A stretch of 64,000 nt of DNA, taken from positions 310,001 to 374,000 of the forward strand of contig NZ_WJIC01000004.1 of the NCBI RefSeq assembly GCF_009649815.1. The letters are read 5' to 3'. This DNA is from Nocardia sp. SYP-A9097 (GTDB taxonomy: Bacteria; Actinomycetota; Actinomycetes; Mycobacteriales; Mycobacteriaceae). This document shows, in pieces, positions 35,159-44,189 of the stretch (the first letter of the stretch is position 1; the number at the start of each line of letters is the position of its first letter). A program made the translations under genes and the position numbers. The notes below the pieces were generated by a model. The model was not told the DNA's origin, did no database searches, and saw nothing but the letters and a program-made list of their open reading frames with translations.

Positions 35159-35602
35159 GTGGTGGACAATAGCACTGCCCCGGCCGCGCTGGCGGAGTTG
35201 GCTCGACTGGTGCGCCTGGCAGCCCAGGAATTGGATCGCGCGATAGCGGCCTGTATCGGCGAGAACTCCGTGGGCCGCTGGCATGTGCTGAACGCGGTCG
35301 CCGCCGGTGAAGGTCGCTCCATGTCACAGCTCGCCGAGGCCACCCTGCTGACGGGGGCCAGCCTGACCCGGCTGATCGACGCGATGATCTCCGACAATCT
35401 GGTCCACCGCCGGGTCGACGACACCGACCGCCGCCGCGTGCTGGTATTCCCCACCCGCCGTGGCCTGAACAGCTACCAGGCTATGACACATGCCATCCAC
35501 GAGAGCGGCCTGGACCTGCTTGCCACCGGCAGCCCACGCCTGCCCAAGGCCCTGACCAGCCTCATCGGCCATATTCACGAGGCCGAATCCGCGCACGCGT
35601 AG
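35159..35602 (+). CDS. MarR-family regulator
   Basis: About 147 aa. Winged helix-turn-helix with MSQLAEATLLTGASLTRLID as the recognition segment and DDTDRRRVLVFPTRRG as the wing; N- and C-terminal helices form the dimer. The open frame continues far upstream into the divergent gene, but a GTG at 35159 (or 35162) directly after a strong promoter is the sensible start. It probably controls itself and the AmiC-like gene transcribed the other way. Confidence 0.78.
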   Translation: MVDNSTAPAALAELARLVRLAAQELDRAIAACIGENSVGRWHVLNAVAAGEGRSMSQLAEATLLTGASLTRLIDAMISDNLVHRRVDDTDRRRVLVFPTRRGLNSYQAMTHAIHESGLDLLATGSPRLPKALTSLIGHIHEAESAHA

Positions 35603-35734
35603 CGTCCGCGTCCGGCCGGGGCATGACAGTAGTCATGCCCGGGTCGTGATGGTTGGCAGATTCGATCGGACCGTTGGCTCCGTAGCGTCATTTCCGGTAG
35701 CGCACAGTCGAATCGAACCAGGGGAGCAGCCGCT

Positions 35735-36427
35735 ATGACCGCCATCGAAACCACCGGGACCATCGCTCCGGAGCCGGGCCGGCGTCCGGGAATGCGGCGC
35801 ATGCTCCTGTCCGTCGCCCGCGATATCGCGATTCCGATGGCCGCCTACTTCGGCCTGCATTGGCTGGGGTACTCCGATTTCGTCGCATTGCTGGCCGGTG
35901 CGGTGGCCTCGGCGGTGACCGTGCTGATCCCGGCCATCCGGGCGCGCAGACTCGATCCCATTGCCGCGATCGTGCTCGTCGGCTTCGTCATCGGCCTGAT
36001 CGGCGCGGTGATCAGCGGGGATCCGCGCATCATGATCGTGCGGGACTCGGTCGGCACCGCCGGTATCGGGCTCGCCTTCCTGATCAGCGCGGTACTGCGC
36101 AAACCGCTCACCTACGCCGCGATTCGCAAGGCGCTGGCCGGGGCTCCGGAGCGGCTCGCCGAGGTCGAGAAGTCCTATCGGACCGATGCTTCCGTGCGGC
36201 GCACCCACCGGAGTATGGCGATCCTGTGGGGCGCGGGGCTTTTCGGTGAAGCCGCGGTGCGCGTGGTGCTCGCCTACCAGTTGCCGATCAGCACCATGGC
36301 GTGGCTGTCCAGCGTGCTCATGGTCGCCACCATCGGCTCGCTCATGGTGATCACTGCCCGCACCGTCAAGCGGATGCGGCAGGTCATGGCACAATCCGCC
36401 GCCGCACAACCTGCTGCCGCCACATAA
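35735..36427 (+). CDS. VC0807-family integral membrane protein
   Basis: 230 aa. Five to six membrane helices, with RDIAIPMAAYFGLHWLGYSDF (about 29-49) and the family block SVGTAGIGLAFLISAVLRKPL (about 107-127), a pattern of the VC0807 family. Function is unknown; the last half contains a conserved KSYRTDASVRRTHRSM cytosolic loop followed by two helices. The transcript ends at a strong terminator 13 bases downstream. Confidence 0.65.
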   Translation: MTAIETTGTIAPEPGRRPGMRRMLLSVARDIAIPMAAYFGLHWLGYSDFVALLAGAVASAVTVLIPAIRARRLDPIAAIVLVGFVIGLIGAVISGDPRIMIVRDSVGTAGIGLAFLISAVLRKPLTYAAIRKALAGAPERLAEVEKSYRTDASVRRTHRSMAILWGAGLFGEAAVRVVLAYQLPISTMAWLSSVLMVATIGSLMVITARTVKRMRQVMAQSAAAQPAAAT

Positions 36428-36440
36428 TTCGGCGCTGCTC

Positions 36441-36471
36441 GGAAGGCCCGGTCCTACCGACCGGGCCTTCC
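36441..36471 (+). terminator. Strong hairpin terminator
   Basis: A perfect 13-bp stem (GGAAGGCCCGGTC with its complement) and 5-base loop, followed by GTTTTG. The stem is nearly the same as the orphan terminator at 416-443. Confidence 0.85.
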
Positions 36472-36542
36472 GTTTTGCCCGGGTCACCATCGCCGATACG
36501 GGTTACGCTCGCGAGAAGCGGCACGGAGGAGTGAATACGACA

Positions 36543-37031
36543 ATGCTGTCGACAGGATCGATAACCCAGATCGCGTGGGTCGTCACCGATGTGGCGCAGA
36601 GTGAACAGTTCCTGGGCGCCACGCTGGGCGCGCAGCGGTGGACCCGCATGCCGGACATCCACTTCGGACCGGACACCTGCACCTACCGGGGTGAGCCCGC
36701 GGACTTCACCGCGCACATCTCGCTCTCCTACAACGGTGATATGCAATTGGAGCTGATCCAGCCGGTACGCGGCGACTCCATCTACACCGAATTTCTGGCG
36801 CGCGGCGGCCCCGGCCTGCATCACCTCTGCCTGGAGCCCGACGACTTCGACGCCACCCTGAAAGACGCTGCCGTACAGGGCGTCGACGTCGTACAGCAGG
36901 GAAATATGGGCGGGCAGATGCGCTTCGCCTACCTCGACGGGGCCGCGGCCGGCGTGCCATACATCGAACTCGCCGAGGTCGGCCCGAATATGCGGAAGTT
37001 CTTCGAACAGATCAAGAAGGGTGCGCTGTGA
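36543..37031 (+). CDS. VOC-superfamily (glyoxalase-like) protein
   Basis: About 162 aa. Paired beta-alpha-beta-beta-beta modules: ITQIAWVVTDVAQSEQF at the start, MQLELIQPV, GGPGLHHLCLEPDDF and the final PYIELAEVG strand. Metal-site residues are His in LHHL and Glu in ELIQ/IEL. The VOC superfamily covers dioxygenases, isomerases and lyases, so the reaction is unknown. GTG at 36531 is an alternative start that lies directly beside GGAGGA. It overlaps the next gene (GTGA) and must act in the same pathway. Confidence 0.75.
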   Translation: MLSTGSITQIAWVVTDVAQSEQFLGATLGAQRWTRMPDIHFGPDTCTYRGEPADFTAHISLSYNGDMQLELIQPVRGDSIYTEFLARGGPGLHHLCLEPDDFDATLKDAAVQGVDVVQQGNMGGQMRFAYLDGAAAGVPYIELAEVGPNMRKFFEQIKKGAL

Positions 37032-38485
37032 GCACGAAAGCACCGGAAGTCGTTGCGGTGGAGTCGGTTACCGAGTGGACCGGCGAATTCGATGTGGTGG
37101 TCGCCGGATTCGGCATCGCGGGCGGCTGCACTGCGGTCGAGGCGGCCGCCCGGGGCGCGCGCGTACTGATCCTGGAGCGCGCCGCCGTGGCCGGTGGCAC
37201 CACCGCGCTGGCAGGCGGGCACTTCTACCTCGGTGGCGGCACGGCGGTGCAAAAGGCCACGGGGCAACAGGATTCGGCCGAGGAAATGTACAAGTACCTG
37301 CTCTCCGTCGCACGCGATCCGGAGCCGGACAAGATTCGCGCCTACTGCGACGGCAGCATCGCGCACTTCGACTGGCTCGAAGGGCTCGGCTTCCAATTCG
37401 AGCGCAGCTACTACCCCGAGAAGGCGGTCATCCAGCCCGGTACCGAAGGGCTGATGTACACCGGTAACGAGAAGGTCTGGCCGTACCGTGACCAGGCCGT
37501 GCCCGCACCGCGCGGGCACAAGGTGCCGGTCCCGGGGGACACCCAGGGCGCGGCGCTCGTGATCGAACTGCTGGTCAAGCGGGCCGTGGCGCTGGGCGTC
37601 GAGGTCTGGTACGAGACCGGGGTGACCGATCTGGTCGCCGATCCCGACGGCGGCATCGTAGGCGTGCGCTGGCGCAGGCCCGGCGAGACCGGTGCGGTGA
37701 AAGCGAATTCGGTCGTGCTCGCCACCGGTGGCTTCGTCATGAATACCGAAATGGTCGCCGAGCACGTGCCTTGGCTGGCCGAGAAACCGTTCGTCCTGGG
37801 GACCACCTATGACGACGGCACCGGTCTGCGGCTCGGCACGGCGGCCGGTGGCGCGACCCGGAATATGAACCAGGCGTTCGTTACCGCGCCCGTATACCCG
37901 CCGGCGACCCTGCTCACCGGAATCATTGTGAACCAGCAGGGTGAGCGCTTCGTCGCCGAGGACTCCTACCATGCGCGTACCTCCGCCTTCGTGCTCGAAC
38001 AGCCTGGCGCGGCAGCGTATTTGATCGTCGACTCCGAACATATGGATCGGCCGATGTTCCCGCTCGCCCCCTTCATCGACGGCTGGGAGACCGTCGAGGA
38101 GATGGCCGAGGCGCTCGGAATTCCTTACCAGGCACTGCGATCCACCCTCGACCGGTACAACGAGCATGCCGCGCGCGGCGAGGATCCCGACTTCCACAAG
38201 TACCCCGACTGGCTGGCCCCGCAGGACAAAGGTCCCTGGGGTGCGTTCGACCTGACCCTGGGCAAGGCGTTCTACGCGGGCTTCACCCTCGGCGGCCTGT
38301 GCACCTCCGTGGACGGAGAAGTGCTGCGCGACAACGGATCACCCATTCCCGGTCTGTACGCGGCCGGTGCCACCGCATCGACCCTGGCGCAGGACGGCAA
38401 GGGTTATGCCAGCGGCACCCAACTCGGCGCGGGCTCGTTCTTCGGCCGCCGCGCCGGAGCTCACGCCGCCAATCGCTCCAGCTGA
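37028..38485 (+). CDS. FAD-dependent oxidoreductase, KstD/fumarate-reductase type
   Basis: 485 aa. The FAD-binding Rossmann motif is FDVVVAGFGIAGGCTAVEAA (about 21-40) followed by LILERAAVAGGTTALAGG; the C-terminal FAD block is PGLYAAGATASTLAQDG. The fold is that of fumarate reductases and 3-ketosteroid dehydrogenases, which oxidise or reduce C-C bonds of acids, steroids or quinones. GTG start overlaps the VOC gene stop. The pair resembles degradation modules of steroid or aromatic pathways, but no other pathway genes are nearby. The 3' end overlaps the convergent DUF4132 fragment by 25 bases. Confidence 0.8.
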   Translation: MSTKAPEVVAVESVTEWTGEFDVVVAGFGIAGGCTAVEAAARGARVLILERAAVAGGTTALAGGHFYLGGGTAVQKATGQQDSAEEMYKYLLSVARDPEPDKIRAYCDGSIAHFDWLEGLGFQFERSYYPEKAVIQPGTEGLMYTGNEKVWPYRDQAVPAPRGHKVPVPGDTQGAALVIELLVKRAVALGVEVWYETGVTDLVADPDGGIVGVRWRRPGETGAVKANSVVLATGGFVMNTEMVAEHVPWLAEKPFVLGTTYDDGTGLRLGTAAGGATRNMNQAFVTAPVYPPATLLTGIIVNQQGERFVAEDSYHARTSAFVLEQPGAAAYLIVDSEHMDRPMFPLAPFIDGWETVEEMAEALGIPYQALRSTLDRYNEHAARGEDPDFHKYPDWLAPQDKGPWGAFDLTLGKAFYAGFTLGGLCTSVDGEVLRDNGSPIPGLYAAGATASTLAQDGKGYASGTQLGAGSFFGRRAGAHAANRSS

Positions 38486-39120
38486 CGTAGTAGTTCGGAG
38501 GCGGCGAGGGCGTCGAGCCCGCCGAAATCGCCGCCTTCGCAGCGCACCGCGACAATCACCTGCTGCTCGGCCTCATAGCTGTAGCCGCCATGAATACCGG
38601 GATCGAGCTCGACAACGACCCGCTGCTTCAGCCCGAAGCTGCGATACAGCGCGTCATAGCCCAGCTCCCAGCCGTGCTGTCGCAGCCCGTACAGCCTGCG
38701 CGTGGGCACCTCGCGATCCACGAAGCGCGGCAATTCATTCGAGGCCGCCTCCGCCGGAGTGAATCGGTATACCGCGCGCTCCAACTGCTCGAACGGTTGC
38801 GACAGTTCGGAATTGGCGAACACTGCGTGCCAGCGATCGAGGGCCTGGCCCAGCTGCACCGGATGCGCCACGCCGATGAGCGCGTCGTCGGGTAGCTCCA
38901 ATGCCTCGTCCCGCGCATCGACCGGCACACCATCCTGATCGAGCCGGAATGATTCGATCACCGTGCCGTCGGCGGCGAAGCTCGCCCACACCAGTCGTCG
39001 CGCCAACTTTCCCAGCTCCGGATGATCGATGATCACGGCGCGATGCGCGGACGCCCGCCAGCGCCTGCCATCCACCATGGCGGCCTCGAGCCGTCGCAGT
39101 TGATCGCCGGTCATCGTCAT
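38461..39120 (-). CDS. DUF4132 domain protein, C-terminal part only
   Basis: 219 aa. The pattern LARRLVWASFAADGTVIESF, ALIGVAHPVQLGQALDRWH and SQPFEQLERAVYRFT matches the middle-to-C-terminal DUF4132 region found in much larger proteins (over 800 aa, including E. coli MolR-like WGR proteins). Here only this domain remains, with its own ATG and an intact frame to the stop, so it may be a genuine short version or the surviving end of a truncated gene. No function known. Its last 25 bases overlap the convergent oxidoreductase gene. Confidence 0.65.
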   Translation of the reverse strand: MTMTGDQLRRLEAAMVDGRRWRASAHRAVIIDHPELGKLARRLVWASFAADGTVIESFRLDQDGVPVDARDEALELPDDALIGVAHPVQLGQALDRWHAVFANSELSQPFEQLERAVYRFTPAEAASNELPRFVDREVPTRRLYGLRQHGWELGYDALYRSFGLKQRVVVELDPGIHGGYSYEAEQQVIVAVRCEGGDFGGLDALAASELLRQLERLAA

Positions 39121-39266
39121 ACCCGGCGATCATGCCGCATCACACCGACAGATTCGGGACCGATCCCGCTGCGCCGATCTCACCCGTGAATGTGTCGGTC
39201 CGGCAGGGTAATCTGCAGGTCGGCGCTTCGCCCGGGGCGAAGGCATGATCATGAAACGGGGGATTC

Positions 39267-41384
39267 ATGGCTCGTGTGGGAATCGGATTCGGTTGGCGCG
39301 TTGCGATAATCGCGGCAGTCGCCATAGTCGTGGTGGGGTGTGGCGGGTCCGGCGCATCGGGTGATCAATTCCGATGGCTGGAGGAGTTGGACAGTCCGCG
39401 CGTGCAGTCCTGGGTCGCGGACGAGAATGCCAAAACCCTGGGAGTTCTGGAGAAGGATCCGCACTACGCGGACAATCTCGCGCAGGCCACCACGCTCGCC
39501 AACGCGCCGGACCGGCTGCCCGTGCCGGAGTTCCGCGATGGCGCGATCGGCAATTTCTGGCAGGACGGCGAGCATAAGCGCGGCATCTGGCGCGAGACCG
39601 GCATCGCCGATTACGAAGCACCGCAACCACAGTGGAAGACCGTGCTCGACCTCGACGCACTGGCCGCCGCCGAGGGCCGGAACTGGGTGTGGGAGGGCAT
39701 GAACTGTGCCCCCGACCGCGGTACCCGCTGTCTGGTGAACCTCTCCGAGGGTGGTGAGGACGCGGTCACCGTGCGCGAATTCGACCGTGGCACCGGGCAA
39801 TTCGTGCCCGGCGGGTTCGACCTCGAACGCGGTAAGCAGTACGTCTCCTGGGCGGACGACGACACGCTGCTGGTATCGCGGGAATGGCTGCCGGGGGAAA
39901 AGACCGCCTCGGGTTATCCGTACATCGTCAAGACCTGGCATCGCGGGCAACCCCTGCAAGAGGCCACCGAGGTGCTGCGCGGCGATCCGGCCGATGGGCT
40001 CGGCACCGCACCGATGGTGCTGGACAGCGACAATGGTCACCGGGTGAGCATGGTGGTGCGCCGCCCCTCCTTCTTCGAAGCCCAGTTCAATCTGATCGTC
40101 GACGGTAAGCCGGTGCGGTTGGCGCTGCCACCGAAATCCGAGCTGGAAGGCATGATCGGCAATCGGGTGCTGGTCGCGCTGCGCGACGACTGGACCGTGG
40201 GCGGCGCCACCTTCCAATCCGGTTCGCTCATCTCACTCGACGCCGATGACCTGGCGAAACATCCGGATAATCCGCACGCCACGGTGGTGTACGTCCCCGG
40301 TCCGCAGGAGGCGTTCCAATCGGTCATGACCACCCGAGGTCATGCAGTGGTGACCTCGCTTTATGACGTGAAGGGCCGCGCCACCGTCTACACCCCACAG
40401 CCCGACGGCACCTGGACGGGCGCGCCGGTGCCACTGCCGGACAATGCGACCGTCTATGCGGTGGACGCGGATTCGCGTGGTGAGAACGCGTATCTCTCGG
40501 TCACCTCACCGCTCACGCCGTCCACGCTGTGGAGTCTGAATGCCGCCGATGGCCGTCTGGTTCCGGTGAAATCCGCACCGGCGCGGTTCGATTCGTCGCG
40601 CTTCGTGGTGGAGCAGTTGAAGACCGCGTCAGCGGACGGCACCAAGGTGCCGTACTTCATCGTGCACGCGGCCGATATGAAGTACGACGGCACTACGCCG
40701 ACCATCGTGTACGCGTACGGCGGATTCGGGTCCTCCTCCACACCCGGTTACAACGGGCTGCTGGGTAAATCCTGGCTGGAGAAGGGCGGGGCCTATGTCA
40801 TCGCCAATATTCGCGGCGGTGGCGAGTACGGGCCGGCCTGGCATGACGCGGCATTGAAGACCAAGCGGCAGAAGGCTTTCGACGACTTCACCGCCGTGGC
40901 GGATGATCTCATCGCACGCGGCATCACCACACCACGGCATCTCGGGATACAGGGCGGCTCCAATGGTGGACTGCTCATGGGTGTGGAGTTCACCCAGCAT
41001 CCGGAGCTGTGGAGCGCGGTGGATATTCAGGTGCCGCTGCTGGATATGGAGCGGTACGAGCAGATCGCGGCGGGCGCGTCCTGGGTGGGCGAGTACGGGT
41101 CCATGGCGGTGCCGGACGAACGGGCCTTCCTCGAATCCATCTCGCCCTACGCGCATTTGAAGTCGGGCGTGAAGTATCCGGAGCCATTCGTCTGGACCAC
41201 CTCCAAGGACGACCGGGTCGGCCCACAGCACGCGCGCAAATTCGCCGCCCGACTATCGGCGCGGGGTGACCCGTACTTCTTCTACGAGGCCACCCAGGGT
41301 GGGCACGGTGCCGGAGCCAATAACGACGAGAAGGCCCACACCAACGCCCTCGAATACACCTACTTCATGCGCCAGCTGATGTGA
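39267..41384 (+). CDS. Lipoprotein prolyl oligopeptidase (S9A family)
   Basis: 705 aa. An N-terminal signal ends in lipobox VVVGC (Cys 25), then a seven-bladed propeller (to about 440) and an alpha/beta-hydrolase domain. The catalytic Ser lies in GIQGGSNGGLLMG (near 566), the Asp in TSKDDRVGPQHA and the His in GGHGAGANNDEK. Unlike the cytosolic prolyl oligopeptidases of animals, this one is anchored outside the membrane, so it would process secreted or environmental peptides after Pro. GGGGG precedes the ATG. Confidence 0.85.
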   Translation: MARVGIGFGWRVAIIAAVAIVVVGCGGSGASGDQFRWLEELDSPRVQSWVADENAKTLGVLEKDPHYADNLAQATTLANAPDRLPVPEFRDGAIGNFWQDGEHKRGIWRETGIADYEAPQPQWKTVLDLDALAAAEGRNWVWEGMNCAPDRGTRCLVNLSEGGEDAVTVREFDRGTGQFVPGGFDLERGKQYVSWADDDTLLVSREWLPGEKTASGYPYIVKTWHRGQPLQEATEVLRGDPADGLGTAPMVLDSDNGHRVSMVVRRPSFFEAQFNLIVDGKPVRLALPPKSELEGMIGNRVLVALRDDWTVGGATFQSGSLISLDADDLAKHPDNPHATVVYVPGPQEAFQSVMTTRGHAVVTSLYDVKGRATVYTPQPDGTWTGAPVPLPDNATVYAVDADSRGENAYLSVTSPLTPSTLWSLNAADGRLVPVKSAPARFDSSRFVVEQLKTASADGTKVPYFIVHAADMKYDGTTPTIVYAYGGFGSSSTPGYNGLLGKSWLEKGGAYVIANIRGGGEYGPAWHDAALKTKRQKAFDDFTAVADDLIARGITTPRHLGIQGGSNGGLLMGVEFTQHPELWSAVDIQVPLLDMERYEQIAAGASWVGEYGSMAVPDERAFLESISPYAHLKSGVKYPEPFVWTTSKDDRVGPQHARKFAARLSARGDPYFFYEATQGGHGAGANNDEKAHTNALEYTYFMRQLM

Positions 41385-41419
41385 GGGGTGGGCATGGCGG
41401 CTCGGGCGGCAGGGTTTGT

Positions 41420-42049
41420 TCAGTCTCGGATGATGAGCGAAACCGCTACTGGCACAAGCATGTTCACCAGGTCGCTGACGGGTGGGTGCGGGTTCGACAG
41501 CAGCCACTCGTGGGTCAGGCCGTTGATCGCGCCGATCAGTGCGCTGCCCGCCATCTCCGGGTTGCCGCGAATGCGCGCACCCGGTCCGGCGAGTGGTTCC
41601 AGGGCCTTGCGAATGACATCGATCCAGGTGTGCCGGCGGGCGCGGCGGTGTTCCTCCATGGCCTGGCTGACACCGACCACCTCCACGAAGGCGACCTTGG
41701 CCCGATGCGGGTCCGAACCGACCGAGCTCAGAAAGGCGGACAGCACCAGGGTGACGGTTTCGATCGGATCGGGATCGGGGCCGAGCCCGGCGAGCGCGCT
41801 CGCCAGCGCCGCGGCGGCCTCGTCCTGGATCTGGTCGTAGGCGGCGACCAGTACATCCTCGCGGGTGGCGAACTCCTCGTAGAACTGCCGCTTGGAGAGT
41901 GCGGCGGCGGCACAGACATCGGCGAGGGAACAGTTGGCGTAGCCACGCTCGCCGAAGATGTGGATGGCGGCGTCGAGAAACCGCTGTCGCCGCTCCGCCT
42001 TGCGCTCGGTGACGGCGCGCCCGCCGTACTGCCTGCCCGCGATGGTCAC
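41420..42049 (-). CDS. TetR-family regulator
   Basis: 209 aa from a GTG with GAGGA seven bases upstream. Helix-turn-helix: FLDAAIHIFGERGYANCSLADVCAAAALSKRQFYEEF. The ligand domain is a typical TetR C-terminal bundle. It is separated by 84 bases from a second TetR gene in the same direction; with no other nearby gene in its operon, the DUF3533 exporter is a possible target. Confidence 0.82.
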   Translation of the reverse strand: MTIAGRQYGGRAVTERKAERRQRFLDAAIHIFGERGYANCSLADVCAAAALSKRQFYEEFATREDVLVAAYDQIQDEAAAALASALAGLGPDPDPIETVTLVLSAFLSSVGSDPHRAKVAFVEVVGVSQAMEEHRRARRHTWIDVIRKALEPLAGPGARIRGNPEMAGSALIGAINGLTHEWLLSNPHPPVSDLVNMLVPVAVSLIIRD

Positions 42050-42133
42050 AGCCCGTCCTCGATTGTCACTGCCAGCCCTCGGTTGTCGCCATGCGATTGT
42101 CCGCACCAAAGGTAACGGTGCGGTGCCCGGAAT

Positions 42134-42727
42134 TCAGCGGCGAGGACGCAAACCGTCCAACATGTGGGTCACGGTCTCTTCAAACAGGCTGTCCGCATCA
42201 TCGGCGGCAATGAAACCCGAACCCACGAAGGTGGCCAGTCCCTGCAATGCGGCCATGGCCGACAGGCAGATTCGCCGCGGATCGCCCGCGACCACCTCAC
42301 CCCGCTGCTGCCCGTCCCTGATCATGGCCACCGGCATGGCCAGCGCCTGTGCGACGGCCGCCACCATGTCCGGGGTCTGCTGCTGCTTGCGCGCGAACAT
42401 GACCGCCAGCAGCGCGTGATTGTCGATGGCGAATTGCAGATAGGCCCGTGCCACCGCGGTGATGCGCTCCAGCAATGTGCCTGTGGCCGCGGCCTTTTCG
42501 AACGAGGCGCCCAGCCGCTCGAAGCCGGCCACCGCGAGCGCGTCCAGTAGTGCCTGCTTATCCCGGAAGTGCCGGCTCGGCGCGGCGTGACTGACGCCGG
42601 TATCGCGGGCGAGCTGCCGCAATGACAGCCCATCGACTCCGGTGCGGCGCAGCAGGGCCTCGGCGCGGCGCAGGAGTTCGGCTCGGAGATCGCCGTGGTG
42701 ATAGGAGCGCGAACTGGTGACGGACAT
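42134..42727 (-). CDS. TetR-family regulator of the DUF3533 gene
   Basis: 197 aa. Starts SYHHGDLRAELLRRAEALL with recognition region SLRQLARDTGVSHAAPSRHF, a large TetR subgroup (YHHGDL type). The C-terminal domain TetR_C_13-like has KQQQTPDMVAAVAQALAM. Divergent from the DUF3533 exporter with only 112 bases between starts and a strong promoter in that space, so it almost certainly represses that gene. Confidence 0.85.
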   Translation of the reverse strand: MSVTSSRSYHHGDLRAELLRRAEALLRRTGVDGLSLRQLARDTGVSHAAPSRHFRDKQALLDALAVAGFERLGASFEKAAATGTLLERITAVARAYLQFAIDNHALLAVMFARKQQQTPDMVAAVAQALAMPVAMIRDGQQRGEVVAGDPRRICLSAMAALQGLATFVGSGFIAADDADSLFEETVTHMLDGLRPRR

Positions 42728-42767
42728 GGTGACTGCAGGATATCGGACACACTCCGGGATGTTGTCA

Positions 42768-42796
42768 TTGACTACTTTGTTGTCGGTGCCTACATT
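42768..42796 (+). promoter_or_regulatory. Sigma70-type promoter for DUF3533 gene
   Basis: TTGACT (42768-42773), 17-base spacer, TACATT (42791-42796). This is near-consensus for actinobacterial housekeeping sigma factor and gives a transcript start about 37 bases before the GTG. The spacer contains TTGTTGTC, related to the upstream TTGTCATT, which may be part of the TetR site. Confidence 0.7.
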
Positions 42797-42839
42797 TGCG
42801 GAAGACTTTCATCGTGTCCGCATCGAATGGAGTGAGCCA

Positions 42840-44189
42840 GTGCCGAAAGATCCCGCGCCCTCGGAGGTTTCGGGCGCGAGCAAGCCCGGCGTTCCGCTGC
42901 GCGGCTGGATCGCGCCGATCTTCGTGATCACGCTCCTGGCCGCACTGCTGGGCACCATGTACCTCGGGTACACCTCCGATCCGGAGAAGAACCTGCACGA
43001 TTTCCCCATTGCCCTGGTCAATCAGGACGATGGCGACATCCTCGACGGCAAGCCCGTCAATATCGGCGACCAGATCACCGATGCGCTGACCGAGCAGATC
43101 CCCGCCGACAAGATCGACCTGCACGTGATCGGCATCAGCGAGGCACAGCGCGAGCTCGCCGACGGCAAGGTCTACGGCGAGATCGTCATTCCCAGCGACT
43201 TCACCAAGCGGCTCAGCATTCTGGCCGCCGCCTCGGTGGTGCCCGGCGATGTGGAGCGGCCGGTGATCACCGTGCACACCAATCCGCGCGCCAGCACCTA
43301 CGCCGCCTCGATCGTGCAGCGCATCTCGGATCGGGCCATGGCACAGGTCAATACGACCGTCGGCACCCAGCTCACCGCGCAGGTCAAAACCAAGCTCGCC
43401 CCCGCGCCGGGGGCCGCGCCGACCGAGCTGAGCGGTGCCGCGCGATTGCAACTGGCCAAGCCCATCGATGTGGTGGTGAGCCCGTTCCGCCCGCTGCCCG
43501 AGGGCACCGGCCAGGGACTGTCGGCCTTCTTCTACACGCTCATCCTGCTGTTCGTGGGCTTCAGCGGGGCCATGATCATTCACGCCATGGTCGACAATGT
43601 GCTCGGCTATGTGCCCGCCGAATACGGGCCCTGGTACCGGCATATCGCGCCGGTCGCCATCTCGCGCTGGCGCACGCTGCTGGTGAAGTGGGCCATGGCG
43701 GCGGTGACCGCGCCCATCGCCTCGGGCGTGTTCCTTGCTATCGCCAAGATCTTGGATATGCCGATCGAGCACCCGCTGCCGCTGTTCCTCTACGGTGCGC
43801 TCGCCATTACCGCCGTTGCGGTGACCGGTCTTTCGGTGCTCGCCGCCTTCGGCACCGCGGGTCTGCTCATCAATATGATCGTGTTCGTGGTGCTCGGCCT
43901 GCCGTCCTCCTCGGGCAGCATTCCCATCGAGGCGACGCCGCGCTACATCGGCTTCCTGGCGAATTTCGAACCCATGCATCAGATCTACCTGGCGGTGCGG
44001 TCCCTGCTGTTCTTCGACGGGCATCTCGCGGCCGGGCTGGGCACCGGGCTGTGGATGACCGTCCTCGGACTCACCCTCGGAATTCTGCTGGGCGCGATCG
44101 CCACTCACACCTACGACCTGCGCGGACTGTACCGACTCGGCGTGTCGCACAAGCCTGTCGAAGCGGGCGACGACCTACTTGTTCAGTGA
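42840..44189 (+). CDS. DUF3533 / YhgE-Pip-like ABC-2-type membrane protein
   Basis: 449 aa. One N-terminal helix (WIAPIFVITLLAALLGTMYLG), a large extracytoplasmic domain (about 50-240, with FPIALVNQDDGD and the ELADGKVYGEIVIP block), then five C-terminal helices. This is the DUF3533/SNG1 and YhgE/Pip-like topology, found in exporters and phage-infection proteins, thought to move lipids or drugs. GTG start with GGAGTGAG upstream. Likely repressed by the divergent TetR. The 3' end overlaps mscL by 15 bases convergently. Confidence 0.75.
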   Translation: MPKDPAPSEVSGASKPGVPLRGWIAPIFVITLLAALLGTMYLGYTSDPEKNLHDFPIALVNQDDGDILDGKPVNIGDQITDALTEQIPADKIDLHVIGISEAQRELADGKVYGEIVIPSDFTKRLSILAAASVVPGDVERPVITVHTNPRASTYAASIVQRISDRAMAQVNTTVGTQLTAQVKTKLAPAPGAAPTELSGAARLQLAKPIDVVVSPFRPLPEGTGQGLSAFFYTLILLFVGFSGAMIIHAMVDNVLGYVPAEYGPWYRHIAPVAISRWRTLLVKWAMAAVTAPIASGVFLAIAKILDMPIEHPLPLFLYGALAITAVAVTGLSVLAAFGTAGLLINMIVFVVLGLPSSSGSIPIEATPRYIGFLANFEPMHQIYLAVRSLLFFDGHLAAGLGTGLWMTVLGLTLGILLGAIATHTYDLRGLYRLGVSHKPVEAGDDLLVQ

